From Flavivirga aquimarina (lineage in GTDB: Bacteria > Bacteroidota > Bacteroidia > Flavobacteriales > Flavobacteriaceae), in the NCBI RefSeq assembly GCF_030540835.1, contig NZ_JAUOEK010000155.1, forward strand, positions 1-64,000: a stretch of 64,000 nt of DNA, given 5' to 3'. Under the pieces are notes generated by a model, which did not search any database, was not told the origin of the DNA, and saw nothing but the letters and a program-made list of their open reading frames with translations. Shown in pieces: positions 18,414 to 27,766 of the stretch; position 1 is the stretch's first letter, and every line of letters begins with the position of its first letter. Made by a program: the position numbers and the translations under genes.

Positions 18414-18575
18414 TGCTTTTTCTTTTTTAAATAAATTAAACATAAAAGTTATTGTTTTCATTATTACTTTGGACAGTAAAAAAACAATGGTGTTACAAAA
18501 CTATTTTAAATTAATTTAAAATTTAAGACGCATTTAAGACATAAATTACATAAACACTTAGGCTTATAAATGAAG

Positions 18576-18598
18576 AAAGGACCGATAAACGATCCTTT
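18576..18598 (-). terminator. Possible terminator
   Basis: AAAGGACCG/CGATCCTTT hairpin with one mismatch that becomes a G-U pair on the minus strand. It lies downstream of the secreted protein gene at 18625 and has only a weak U-tract. Confidence 0.4.
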
Positions 18599-18624
18599 AA
18601 AATGATTAATTTATCAATCAATTA

Positions 18625-19263
18625 TTAGTTCAACAATTTACCTTCTTTAAGTTGAGAACCATATTTAGCCTTAAAGGTATTAGCATCACTCTTTAACAAT
18701 TGTAATAGTGTCGCATCTTCAATAGGTTCTCTTAAATTTCCGCCTTTGTAAGAGGTATAATTTTTACCATCAATATGATATAATATTGTATTTAAATTAG
18801 GTACATATATAATTTTTAGACCTTTAAAATCACCTTCTTTAATGCTTCCTGGTAATCGATTCAACTCATCATGGTATTGACGGTTAATCAACTCTGTTAT
18901 CTTATAAACACCTTGCTTAGCGTTAGATACACTAAAAGTTGTAACGACTGAGCTCCCAGTAACTAACGGGATTATTTTTTTCGCCTCAGTCTCAAGCATA
19001 TGCGCCATAGGTTGTTGATTGTAATTTAAAAGATTATCAAAATTTATTTCATAATAACTTATTGGAGAAGCGTGGCGTGAATTTTTTATGTCGTCCGCCT
19101 TTATACCAAAATTAAACTGATCTCCTGTTTCGGTTAATACTTTAACCAAATCTGCTTTAGCTTTTCTTGTTACCTCTTGTATCCCCTCCATTTGTTCTTG
19201 AGCATGTATGGCGATTGTCATTACAATAGCACATAAACTTATGTATATTTTTAAACTTTTCAT
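18625..19263 (-). CDS. Secreted protein of unknown function
   Basis: Starts at the ATG at 19263 with a signal peptide (IYISLCAIVMTIAIHAQ). The mature part (about 190 residues) is soluble, mixed alpha/beta, with ISYYEINFDNLLNY and GLKIIYVPNLNTILYHIDGKNY. I do not recognise a family. It follows the papain-like protease gene by 28 bp and is probably in its operon, so it may be a substrate, inhibitor or co-secreted partner; that is inference. A longer frame from 19362 overlaps the protease gene and lacks a signal peptide start. Confidence 0.6.
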   Translation of the reverse strand: MKSLKIYISLCAIVMTIAIHAQEQMEGIQEVTRKAKADLVKVLTETGDQFNFGIKADDIKNSRHASPISYYEINFDNLLNYNQQPMAHMLETEAKKIIPLVTGSSVVTTFSVSNAKQGVYKITELINRQYHDELNRLPGSIKEGDFKGLKIIYVPNLNTILYHIDGKNYTSYKGGNLREPIEDATLLQLLKSDANTFKAKYGSQLKEGKLLN

Positions 19264-19291
19264 GATGTGTTGATTTATTAAATTTAAACAA

Positions 19292-19885
19292 TTATTTTTT
19301 ACTGGTTTTATACCATGTTTTCCAATGTGTACTTGAGCCTGTAGGATCCACATATTCATCATAGGTTATTAAGCGTTCAGATCCATTACATGGAGACCAT
19401 GGATCATTTAACACAATATAATCTGTACCACCTACACTAACATATCCCTTAACAGCTACAACATGACCTACAACTCCTGATGTACCGTATGCATAACCTA
19501 ATACATCTTTTGAGCAATAAATACTTTTTCTTAATTGACTTAAAGATAATCCAACGTCGGATGTTGAAAAGTTAACACCAGCGTAATCTAGTTCCAACCA
19601 ACCAGGCGTGTTACAATCGTTTGTTTTTGGGCAGCTTACACCTGCATTTTGAAAATCACAACAGTTTGTTTTTCCAAATCGGTGATTCGCTAAATCGCAT
19701 TGCGTTACATATTGCCCTTCGTTTTGTGCAATCATTTGTGTAACAGCAGCCCAACACCAATTGTTCGTTTCTTGTGGTCTTAATGTATTGTTTACACTTC
19801 CTATTGTAGTACTTGGTGTGCAACAGCTTTGAATTATAATAGCTAAAAAAGCTGATTTAATAAATAATTTAAAATTAGTTTTCAT
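19292..19885 (-). CDS. Papain-like cysteine protease lipoprotein
   Basis: Lipobox IIQSC (Cys21) predicts attachment to the envelope. The catalytic set looks complete: Cys44 in NNWCWAAV, His141 in VVGHVVAVKGY, and Asn160-Asp161 in VLNDPW. The order and spacing match C39-like/AvrRpt2-type papain-fold proteases. Extra cysteines (63, 75, 76, 85, 91, 124, 166) suggest disulfides. Such proteases process peptides or act as secreted effectors. Small unknown proteins lie immediately upstream (82 and 102 residues) and a secreted protein downstream, all on the minus strand. Confidence 0.82.
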   Translation of the reverse strand: MKTNFKLFIKSAFLAIIIQSCCTPSTTIGSVNNTLRPQETNNWCWAAVTQMIAQNEGQYVTQCDLANHRFGKTNCCDFQNAGVSCPKTNDCNTPGWLELDYAGVNFSTSDVGLSLSQLRKSIYCSKDVLGYAYGTSGVVGHVVAVKGYVSVGGTDYIVLNDPWSPCNGSERLITYDEYVDPTGSSTHWKTWYKTSKK

Positions 19886-19917
19886 GATTATTGTTATTTG
19901 ATTAAGATATTTAGTGG

Positions 19918-20166
19918 CTATTTGCTTTGTTTTTTAATTAATACATCTCCTTTTCTTTCTCTTTTTAGTACAAAATCATCACATAGTTTACTAAATTGAT
20001 CTCTATCAATTTTTTGACTAAATGGGTGATTTTCCATCGTTATTTTTGTGAGTTCTGGCGAAGCAATAAAATGGGCCCTTATTTTTCCGCTTTTTTGAAT
20101 CACCGAATCCTTTATACTCCCTTTTTCAGTGGCATATATTGTTAAAATGTTTGTTCCTGTTTTCAT
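19918..20166 (-). CDS. Small protein of unknown function
   Basis: 82 residues, no signal peptide or membrane helix, with a Lys/Arg-rich C-terminus (VLKRERKGDVLIKKQSK). It sits 11 nt after the 102-residue gene and 32 nt before the protease gene, so it is very likely co-transcribed. No family recognised. Confidence 0.55.
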   Translation of the reverse strand: MKTGTNILTIYATEKGSIKDSVIQKSGKIRAHFIASPELTKITMENHPFSQKIDRDQFSKLCDDFVLKRERKGDVLIKKQSK

Positions 20167-20177
20167 GTGAATTGTTT

Positions 20178-20486
20178 TTAATTATCAATAAAACTTACAC
20201 CAACTCCATAATATAAAACTGGATTTGATCCTGTATTTCGTACTCTAAAGTGCATAACCAAACCATCTTCTGAAACACGAGAGCGTACATTCTCTACAGA
20301 GAGTTCTGATGGTAATAAACCGTAGTAGTGTGGAAGAAACACCCATGGATGAGCCGTAACATTTACCTGTACATTTACTAGGTTAATTCGTCTGTAATCA
20401 GAATGTGTAAGCCACCAATCGTGTACACCTCCTACTGCTAAACCACTTCCTGAATAATCAAATTTGTGAAATTCTACATTAGCCAT
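20178..20486 (-). CDS. Small beta-rich protein of unknown function
   Basis: 102 residues, no signal peptide. The sequence alternates beta-strand patterns with aromatic turns (VHDWWLTHSDYRRINLV, HPWVFLPHYYGLLPSEL, LVMHFRVRNTGSNPVLYYG). The second half resembles an immunoglobulin-like or lectin-like strand set, but I cannot name a family. It is the first gene of the four-gene protease cluster. Confidence 0.55.
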   Translation of the reverse strand: MANVEFHKFDYSGSGLAVGGVHDWWLTHSDYRRINLVNVQVNVTAHPWVFLPHYYGLLPSELSVENVRSRVSEDGLVMHFRVRNTGSNPVLYYGVGVSFIDN

Positions 20487-20834
20487 AATCTATAATTTAG
20501 TATTATTATGAAAACAAAATTCTAATGTTTTACCAGAACTTCCAAGGGCCTATTGCATGTTTTTAACCTGTGTTTTTCCTATATAATTTATAGGGTTTTT
20601 CCTATAATAATTATGTTTTTTACCTGAAAAAAAATGAAATTCCTATTTAAGAAAAGCATCTTAAGTCTTATAACTTCAAAAATTGTATTAGAGAATAATG
20701 GATAAGAAAAAGCGTTACTAAATTAGTTCACTAAAGGTTTAACCTTATTTTGAACAATTAGTTTGAAGTGTGTGAATATATGATTACAGAATATTTTAAT
20801 ATTCATTCTACAATCTGGTTATTATATGAAAAAG
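20487..20834. other. AT-rich leader of the protease cluster
   Basis: No gene seen. It contains two near copies of TTTTTCCTATA...TAAT at about 20573-20610 and a perfect 16-nt palindrome GAATATTTTAATATTC at 20789-20804, close to the end of the pseudogene on the minus strand. The region probably holds the promoter of the cluster. Confidence 0.4.
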
Positions 20835-21311
20835 TTACTTTATATCGGCATATCGCCCAAGAACAAAAAAGTTGATATAATTATTATCAGAATCTTTAAT
20901 ATTTAGGTTAAGTGGAAGACTGGTTTCTGAAACTATCCAGCTCCCAAATCTATTGGCACTCCCCGTAATATCATCATTTTTGTCAATGAATGAAATGTAA
21001 GCTATAGCTCCATCAACAGTTAAAATGGGTTTGATGGTTTTATAAAAGGTTTTAAAAGTACTTTTTCTTGTGCCTCATAATATAGCTTGATCAATTTATC
21101 ATATTTTTTAAATTCTTCTGTATTATTTTCTGCTTCAGCTTTAGTCCGATTTTTAAACAAATCAACAGGTCGCTCCAATGTCGCTAATATTTCAGCAATA
21201 TTTTGCGCATTATCTATTCATATTATTAAGAATACCAGAGAATATACTCTGTTTCTTCTCACTATTTTCTTCACTTACTCCAATGTATTTATAATATGTT
21301 CTATTCTCTTG
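20835..21311 (-). pseudogene. Frameshifted remnant of an unknown gene
   Basis: Reading the minus strand, three good coding segments follow one another in different frames. Segment one runs from about 21311 to 21209 (YYKYIGVSEENSEKKQSIFS...). Segment two covers about 21208-21040 (NAQNIAEILATLERPVDLFK...EAQEKVLLKPF). Segment three covers about 21040-20835 (TIKPILTVDGAIAYISFID...FVLGRYADIK, stop 20835-20837). Two frameshifts break the gene. The intact protein would have about 155 residues in this part and a soluble alpha-then-beta layout. No family recognised; sequencing error is an alternative for either break. Confidence 0.6.
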
Positions 21312-21342
21312 TTATATAAGAAGAATTCCTTTTTGTTAAATT

Positions 21343-21780
21343 TTACGCTAAAAACGATATGTGTTCAACAATCGTTTGAATTAAAGCAATAGCTTCTTCA
21401 GTACTTTGAGCTGTAGCCGCATTCACAAGAGAATCTACCATAGTTTGCCATCCAAGTCCAGCTGTAAAGATTGGTATTATTTGTAGAAATTTTGGACGAC
21501 TTGCATCAAATGTTTGTCGATATACCGACGGAAAAATTATTGTGGCGATGATGATTCCAAAAATAATATAATAATAATTGCTGTACACGTCTCCTAAATT
21601 ATTAATAGTACCATGTTCCTTATAAAAGGAGAAAAATGGTTGAATTAATACTCCAAAAAACAAAGCCAACCATTGTGAAAAGGCTCTGGGCGGACTATTG
21701 GGAGCATCACCATCAACATTGGCATTTCTAAATTCATTTTGGGGCTTTTTAAAAAGTGTAAAATAAGATTGTAAAGACAT
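21343..21780 (-). CDS. Small membrane protein of unknown function
   Basis: 145 residues. A soluble N-terminus (1-32) is followed by about two or three hydrophobic segments (WLALFFGVLIQPFFSF, YYYIIFGIIIATIIFPSVY, LQIIPIFTAGLGW) and a short C-terminal helix. It lies 31 bp upstream of the pseudogene on the same strand, so the two may once have been partners. No family recognised. Confidence 0.5.
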   Translation of the reverse strand: MSLQSYFTLFKKPQNEFRNANVDGDAPNSPPRAFSQWLALFFGVLIQPFFSFYKEHGTINNLGDVYSNYYYIIFGIIIATIIFPSVYRQTFDASRPKFLQIIPIFTAGLGWQTMVDSLVNAATAQSTEEAIALIQTIVEHISFLA

Positions 21781-22078
21781 AATATTTAGTTTTAGTTTTT
21801 TAATTTACAGTAAAGTCTTTTATTAAAAACATTTAGCACATACGTTTAATTAAAGCCTCTTAACTTGATTCAAAATTGCTTCTTTTTTAAAAACCATCCC
21901 ATCCCCATTTCTGGGTATTTTACAAAATTGAATAAAAATGTGGTGTAGGAAGTAAGACTTTTAGAGCAGCTAAATATACATAAAAAACAATAAGAAATAA
22001 ATTACATTTTATGTAAGATATTAAAACACATGTATAATGTGTTTTTATATTCTGTTTCATTTAGAAAAAACGTTGTTA

Positions 22079-22633
22079 TTATTTAGATTCATCCTCAACG
22101 ACGGGCTCTAAACTACCTGAATAGCTAATCGGAAATCGAAAATTTCCGTTTAATGACATATTTACGTTTAAATTTGGATATACCTTAATAAGCGCCTGAA
22201 AGTTTTCTGAATTACTTTTGGCTTTAAATGAGATCGTATAACTATTATCTTTATTTTGAATTGTGTTATAATCTTCTAAAACGCCACTAAATTGTATGGC
22301 TCCATCTCCTCCATTATAAGCAACCTGCATTTGTCTTTCTCCAAAATAAGGCAAATAAGACGAAATGCTATCGCCAGATATGGTCAAGAAATTAGTATTG
22401 CCTATTAAAGAAATGGCACTTGCATTACTGCCAGGTTGCATTAATCCTGAATTATACACTTGTTGTAATGCATTAGTTACTTGTGGATAAGCCCATATTG
22501 ATTCAATACGAAACATTTGTTTTTTTATGGTAGTATTTAAAAAATTAATTTCTGCCTGAGTAGCAGCAGGTTTTGATGACTTACAAGAGAAAGTCATGAT
22601 AAAAACACCAATAAAAAAATAAGTAAACCGCAT
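22079..22633 (-). CDS. DUF4251 lipoprotein
   Basis: Lipobox MTFSC (Cys17). The body fits DUF4251: a helical start, then DSISSYLPYFGERQMQVAYNGG, GAIQFSGVLEDY, YTISFKAKS and a C-terminal ISYSG strand. The function of the family is unknown; it is common in Flavobacteriia. The gene appears to stand alone. Confidence 0.8.
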   Translation of the reverse strand: MRFTYFFIGVFIMTFSCKSSKPAATQAEINFLNTTIKKQMFRIESIWAYPQVTNALQQVYNSGLMQPGSNASAISLIGNTNFLTISGDSISSYLPYFGERQMQVAYNGGDGAIQFSGVLEDYNTIQNKDNSYTISFKAKSNSENFQALIKVYPNLNVNMSLNGNFRFPISYSGSLEPVVEDESK

Positions 22634-22766
22634 TAAACAGATAATTAAACAATTACTAAGTTACAAAATTCTTAGTCAATACTAAAGAAGAATTAACAAC
22701 GCTGAAGTTCCTATAGAGACTTTTAACATTCAATGTCCTGCTTCAACACCAAATGGAACTATGCCA

Positions 22767-25700
22767 TTAGTTACGTGGGATTTCGTTATAAATATATTTC
22801 AATACTTCGGTTAGATTCCAGTTGCGCATATATTGGGAATTAGGCGATTCTCTTTTCCAGGCAGCTTTTGCTTTTTGGAAACCATTTTTTATAAAAGATT
22901 CGTCTACCACTTCTCCAGGGATATTAATAAACATAGGGATGAAAGATTCAGATTTTGTTGCGCCACCATGCCAACCGTTGTACTCGTCTCCTTTATTCAC
23001 TGTTAAATACCCCATGGCACCATCAGTAAGAACAACTATATCGCCTGATCTCCCGTTGCTTCTGGTGTCATTCATTTCTTTTATTCTTTCTTTAAAGTCT
23101 GGCCACTTATTACTTAACCCACTAGCTTGTAAAAATTCATCAATGCTTCCTAGTACTAGTTGATCATTGGCCAAACTAGCGGATTTTACCCATCTGTATT
23201 GTGACCTTAATCGGCCTTCTTCATCCCCTCTATTGGTCGCTTTAATAAATATAGCTGGGACTTTTCCAAATGCACCTCCATCGATTCTGTTTATAACAGG
23301 GTTATTTTTAGGAACTAATTTATTGTTTTTGAACGTTATGCCATTTTCTCCAGTTGAAGCGGCATACAGAATCTTGGCAGCCTCTTTTATTAATTGATTA
23401 TCAATAACTTTTTTACGGGATCTAATATATAAATGCGCCATGCCGCCGTTTGGTGAATAGGTTATTTTATTTGTTCTTGCAAATCGATAGAGATCATAAA
23501 CGCTTATTGGTCCATTAGGAGTTGTAGATCCATTAGATTCACTTAACCTGATCCAATTGCCAGCGTTGGTTTTAACTTCTATACCTGTTAATTGAATAAT
23601 TGGTTGTTTTCTGTCTTCTTCGATTAATTCAAGTATATCAGTAAAGCTTTTAACTGATACAAAAGATTTAGAACTACCCCCCATATTCGTAACTGTTTTT
23701 TCTATACGAACTTGCCTGCCTGCAAATGAGCCGTTAAATATTGGTGCTTTATATAGTTTTTCCTCAATGACTTCGAAGATATCATTAGAAAATATATTGA
23801 AAATGTTTTGGCTATCATTTTGATAGGCATGGAGCCCATGATCTGCCACCAACACAAACAATGTACCATATAAAAGACCTTTTAATGATAGATCCTGTAC
23901 ATTTTTATGCAAATAGTAGTCCGTAACTTGTAATGCATGGTCTTCGATGGCCAATAAAGGGCTATCAACCTCTGGAGTTTGGGGGCCAAGCCGATAAGTG
24001 ACATTATTAATGTCTTTGTGATTATAAGGGGGATTAAATCCTGCAGGCCTTTTATCTCCTAAATAATGACCAACATTATCGGGTCCGGGAAAATACATGG
24101 CTGCAATATCTATTGGGTTTTTAGAATTGACTTGCATTCTTGACGAAACATTATGATTAAAAGTACGATAGGTCTCAAAATCCAACCTGTCTGCTGCTAC
24201 AGGGTTATGATGTATCAGGTGATGGGCACTTTTAACAGCATATTTGTCTAAAGCCTTTATTTCCTGCCATACCGATTTTGGATAACGAATGGATGTTACT
24301 TCTACCGAATTGTTTGTGTACTTTGCATACCATGGAAATAAAGAATAGCCTCTTAATTTATTTCTAATACGCAAATTAATGGGATAGTCTTGTACTAATT
24401 TATCGAATAAACTTTCTGAGTTTCTATGTGCCTTGTTATTGAAACCAATACATACAGCATTGGCATTAATTGTTAACATTGCTTTTCGTACAGAGTTAAA
24501 CCCTAAGTAAGAATTTCCATTTATACCGTGCCGACCCGGTGGTTGACCACTGTATATCCCTGTCCAATTGCACCAGGTTACGGTAGGAATCGCTGACAGG
24601 ACTTTTTCCTTGATGCCTCCATCGTTTTCATCTGTTTGAAAAGCAACGGAAAACCCTTTTGATCTCCTATCGTTTACCACTACATTAGCACTTTTATATG
24701 CAAATCCATCAACACCTACAATAACCGTTTTTAAATTACCAATCTTGAACGGACCAAGTTTTCGTTTAGCTCGCCATTTTGTTTTTTTATCGCGTAATTG
24801 AAATTCAACATAGCATGTACGCCCTAGTAATGGTGATAAATAAGGAATATGTATTTTAAGCGCATATCCTATTAATTTTTGATTAGCACCATAAAGGTTC
24901 TGGTTTATGGTAATATTGTTAAAACCCAGATCTTTATTATTTTCATCAATAACACGAAAAGTCGCATTTGGAACTAATTCATATTTTTCTAATAGCTCTT
25001 CATCGAAAATATGATGAGAATAGGTTAATCCAAGAACATAGGTATAAACGTTGGCAGGACTATGTGCCGTATAGTTCCAAGATAGGTCTTTTTTTGCTGT
25101 ATCATGATTGACTTCTATATTGTTATTGGTTACCAGTACATCAACTAAATTATCAGCTCCACTTAACGATTCCGGAATATTGGCTAATCCAACTAAGGGT
25201 GTAGATAGCCTGAAATTGTTAGGCCTATTTTCATCACTATCAGGAACCATTTCTAATTCAGATCCATTATATGTGATTGTTTGGCCAGCAACATTATCAC
25301 CTGAGATTGTTTGAATATAATCTGGTTTTGTAAGTCTAACTTGAATTGGATTGAAAAAGCCTACGTTATCAGCATTTTCAATACTAAAACTTTTAAAATT
25401 GTATGAATCTGCCATTTCAGTTATACTGTCTGTAGTAACGGTATTAGCTTCAATAATAACAGACGCTGTACTCTTATTACCAAGCACATTGGTACAAACC
25501 AAATTCAGATTAGTTTGATTCCCAATAAGAGGAATGTTAATATTACTTACAGAGGTATTGAGTTTATGAGCATAGGGTTTCCACTTTGTCCTTTCTCCTT
25601 CCGTTCTACTAAAATTTACTTCTCTGGAAATAAGGTAATCCTCTTTAGAAGGATCAATATATTCAACCAAAATCTTATCAATATCTGCCAATCCGTTTAC

Positions 25701-26333
25701 AATATTTGCCAAGGCGTCCTCAATTTCTGCTTCTAGCGAAATAGATGCTATGTTGTTTGATACATTGACCTGAACGGAATTTGGGTCGATAATAATATCT
25801 GGAAATGGATTGGAAAAACTTGTCGAAACATCTGCCAACTTATCAAATTGGTCATAAATACGTATGGTCGGCCTCGGAATTAATTCATAATTATGTGTAA
25901 TATCCTCTTCTTTTCTTGTTAGGGACTCTAAATCGAATTGTGGAACAATATTCTGTAAAGTAGAATTTCCCGTCGGATTAAAAATACCGCTAAAAATTAT
26001 CGCGTTGTCTTCTTTTGTATATAATTCTAAAATTCTTGGATCTCTAGGGTTTTCTGCATTACGCACATCAGGGACTTTATCTATTGATGGATACACATAA
26101 CTTAATTCAAAACTTCCATCTTGCTCTACAGTTCCTTTGTACGTAATCTTTTGTTTAATCAATCGCAATTGCATTTGATTGGCACGAATCAGAATTGCAA
26201 CATCAATAGAATCTGATGTTGTAGAAACTTCAGTATTTACCATTTTCCATGAAGCAGCATAATCCATTTGGGCTTCCCCATTATAACTGGACAAAATAAT
26301 TACCAAAATGAATAATATTCTTATAAATAGCAT
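22767..26333 (-). CDS. Secreted alkaline-phosphatase-superfamily protein (NPP/phosphodiesterase type) with large N-terminal region
   Basis: About 1188 residues from the ATG at 26333, which gives a signal peptide ending near NGEAQ; a GTG at 26357 would overlap the upstream gene. Residues 25 to about 530 form beta-rich, probably Ig-like, domains. From about 535 the fold is type I phosphodiesterase/nucleotide pyrophosphatase: metal Asp542 in VGVDGF, nucleophile Thr586 in PTVTWCNWTGIYSG, Asp752 and His756 in GPDNVGH, Asp831-His832 in VADHG, His1122 in GWHGG. All usual metal ligands appear present, so it should be an active phosphodiesterase or phosphohydrolase acting outside the cytoplasm. It lies 10 nt after the acidic-tailed membrane protein gene. 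Confidence 0.75.
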   Translation of the reverse strand: MLFIRILFILVIILSSYNGEAQMDYAASWKMVNTEVSTTSDSIDVAILIRANQMQLRLIKQKITYKGTVEQDGSFELSYVYPSIDKVPDVRNAENPRDPRILELYTKEDNAIIFSGIFNPTGNSTLQNIVPQFDLESLTRKEEDITHNYELIPRPTIRIYDQFDKLADVSTSFSNPFPDIIIDPNSVQVNVSNNIASISLEAEIEDALANIVNGLADIDKILVEYIDPSKEDYLISREVNFSRTEGERTKWKPYAHKLNTSVSNINIPLIGNQTNLNLVCTNVLGNKSTASVIIEANTVTTDSITEMADSYNFKSFSIENADNVGFFNPIQVRLTKPDYIQTISGDNVAGQTITYNGSELEMVPDSDENRPNNFRLSTPLVGLANIPESLSGADNLVDVLVTNNNIEVNHDTAKKDLSWNYTAHSPANVYTYVLGLTYSHHIFDEELLEKYELVPNATFRVIDENNKDLGFNNITINQNLYGANQKLIGYALKIHIPYLSPLLGRTCYVEFQLRDKKTKWRAKRKLGPFKIGNLKTVIVGVDGFAYKSANVVVNDRRSKGFSVAFQTDENDGGIKEKVLSAIPTVTWCNWTGIYSGQPPGRHGINGNSYLGFNSVRKAMLTINANAVCIGFNNKAHRNSESLFDKLVQDYPINLRIRNKLRGYSLFPWYAKYTNNSVEVTSIRYPKSVWQEIKALDKYAVKSAHHLIHHNPVAADRLDFETYRTFNHNVSSRMQVNSKNPIDIAAMYFPGPDNVGHYLGDKRPAGFNPPYNHKDINNVTYRLGPQTPEVDSPLLAIEDHALQVTDYYLHKNVQDLSLKGLLYGTLFVLVADHGLHAYQNDSQNIFNIFSNDIFEVIEEKLYKAPIFNGSFAGRQVRIEKTVTNMGGSSKSFVSVKSFTDILELIEEDRKQPIIQLTGIEVKTNAGNWIRLSESNGSTTPNGPISVYDLYRFARTNKITYSPNGGMAHLYIRSRKKVIDNQLIKEAAKILYAASTGENGITFKNNKLVPKNNPVINRIDGGAFGKVPAIFIKATNRGDEEGRLRSQYRWVKSASLANDQLVLGSIDEFLQASGLSNKWPDFKERIKEMNDTRSNGRSGDIVVLTDGAMGYLTVNKGDEYNGWHGGATKSESFIPMFINIPGEVVDESFIKNGFQKAKAAWKRESPNSQYMRNWNLTEVLKYIYNEIPRN

Positions 26334-26343
26334 AGTTTTTAAT

Positions 26344-27756
26344 TTAATATTCTTCACCTAATGGTCTATCTATAATTGGTCTATCATCATCATCTCCATT
26401 TTCATTGTCATTTTCACCCATGTCTTCATTTTCTTCTTCATTGGTGTTATCCTCTTCATCCCAATCTAATTCATCGTTATTTTCTTCTTCTCCTGTTTCA
26501 GTATCATTTTCTTGTCCTTCGGTAGTATTGTCTCCATCTGTTGGATCTATAAATACAGAGTCTTCATCATCTTCTAGTGCCGTATCTGTAATTAATCCGG
26601 CCTCCCGTCCGTTTTCTACAGTTTGCCCAGTACCATCGGTACCATGTGTATCATTTAGCATATTTTCCAGACCACCTTCAGACCATGTCCCATCGTCTAG
26701 GGCAAAAAGGTTGTCAAAATTAAATAACAAGAGAATGACAGCCGTAGCCTTGAAAAATTTAAAGTCTAATAATTTTGAAGTGTATATATAAGCTACTATG
26801 CTAAGCACTAACAGTATATAAAATATCCTATTTCCTGAAATAAGAAGCAAAGCACATGCTATTAGTATCCCTAAGAAAATAAAGAACCACTCTTTAAAAC
26901 TTTTATTTGCAAATAAGTTTTTTCCAGCACTTCTAATAACAATTCGAAACGCTAACATTAAAATACCTAGTAAGACAAAGATTTCCAGCGTACTATTGGG
27001 CAGACCATTTATTTTTGGCAAGGCATAAAGTATAATTAGATAGACTGATGCCCCCAAAAGAACCAATTCCATCTGGCTTTTATTATAAGACGAAAAACCG
27101 TCTTGCCAAAACTTAAGATACCTGTTTCCGGCTTTGTAAATTTTAACCGGCCCATACCGTCTTAGCATTTCGATTATTGAAATGATTATAAAGATAATTA
27201 TTCCCCAAACAAGCTTTGGAGTAATAATATCATAGTCGATCAAGTGTCCTTTATAATCTTCGATATAGTTGTAGTTATATACCTTTGGTTGATACGAATT
27301 ATCTTTTTGCCGCTTTAATTGTACCAAGCATTCGTCCAGATACTTAAAATGCTGCCTATTTTTAATTAAGAAAAAAGATTGGTATTCATGAACGCATTCG
27401 GTACCTCTTAATCCATTCCAACCCCCACTTTTACGATGCACATAGTACAACTGCAATGATGCGATAAAAGAACCGAATATAAAAATATACAACAAGCTCC
27501 TACCCCATCTTTTTATTGTTAACTGCATCGATCTGTTCCTTCTAAGCCAACCAACAATACCACCTATAATTATCCATACCCAAAGACCGTTAAATGGCCT
27601 TAGGAACGGATTATAGTACAATGTCTTAAATTCCCATTTGCTTAATATCCATATTATTAAAAAGGCCAAAATGTTGAAAGTCAGCCCTAAAAGAAAATAG
27701 TAAATAACGTTCTTGATAATTGAACGTAACGCGGGTTTGTTGTAAATAAATTCCAT
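26344..27756 (-). CDS. Polytopic membrane protein with acidic low-complexity tail
   Basis: 470 residues. About nine hydrophobic helices are spread over 1-355, with a soluble loop at about 105-185 containing GTECVHEYQSFF and KYLDECLVQLKRQ. The last 110 residues are a highly acidic, disordered tail rich in Asp, Glu, Asn, Thr and Gly. Such tails can bind cations or basic proteins; here that is only inference. It lies between the 319-residue membrane protein gene (10 nt) and the phosphodiesterase gene (10 nt), so the three form an operon. No family recognised. Confidence 0.6.
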   Translation of the reverse strand: MEFIYNKPALRSIIKNVIYYFLLGLTFNILAFLIIWILSKWEFKTLYYNPFLRPFNGLWVWIIIGGIVGWLRRNRSMQLTIKRWGRSLLYIFIFGSFIASLQLYYVHRKSGGWNGLRGTECVHEYQSFFLIKNRQHFKYLDECLVQLKRQKDNSYQPKVYNYNYIEDYKGHLIDYDIITPKLVWGIIIFIIISIIEMLRRYGPVKIYKAGNRYLKFWQDGFSSYNKSQMELVLLGASVYLIILYALPKINGLPNSTLEIFVLLGILMLAFRIVIRSAGKNLFANKSFKEWFFIFLGILIACALLLISGNRIFYILLVLSIVAYIYTSKLLDFKFFKATAVILLLFNFDNLFALDDGTWSEGGLENMLNDTHGTDGTGQTVENGREAGLITDTALEDDEDSVFIDPTDGDNTTEGQENDTETGEEENNDELDWDEEDNTNEEENEDMGENDNENGDDDDRPIIDRPLGEEY

Positions 27757-27766
27757 TTTTCTAGAG

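Noticed and set aside
21087-21392. 101-codon plus-strand frame
   Set aside because: It lies antisense to the pseudogene and to the end of the small membrane protein. The minus strand reads as protein; this one does not.
26405-26791. 128-codon Ser-rich plus-strand frame
   Set aside because: It is the mirror of the Asp/Glu codons of the acidic tail on the minus strand (GAT/GAA read backwards give Ser-type codons).
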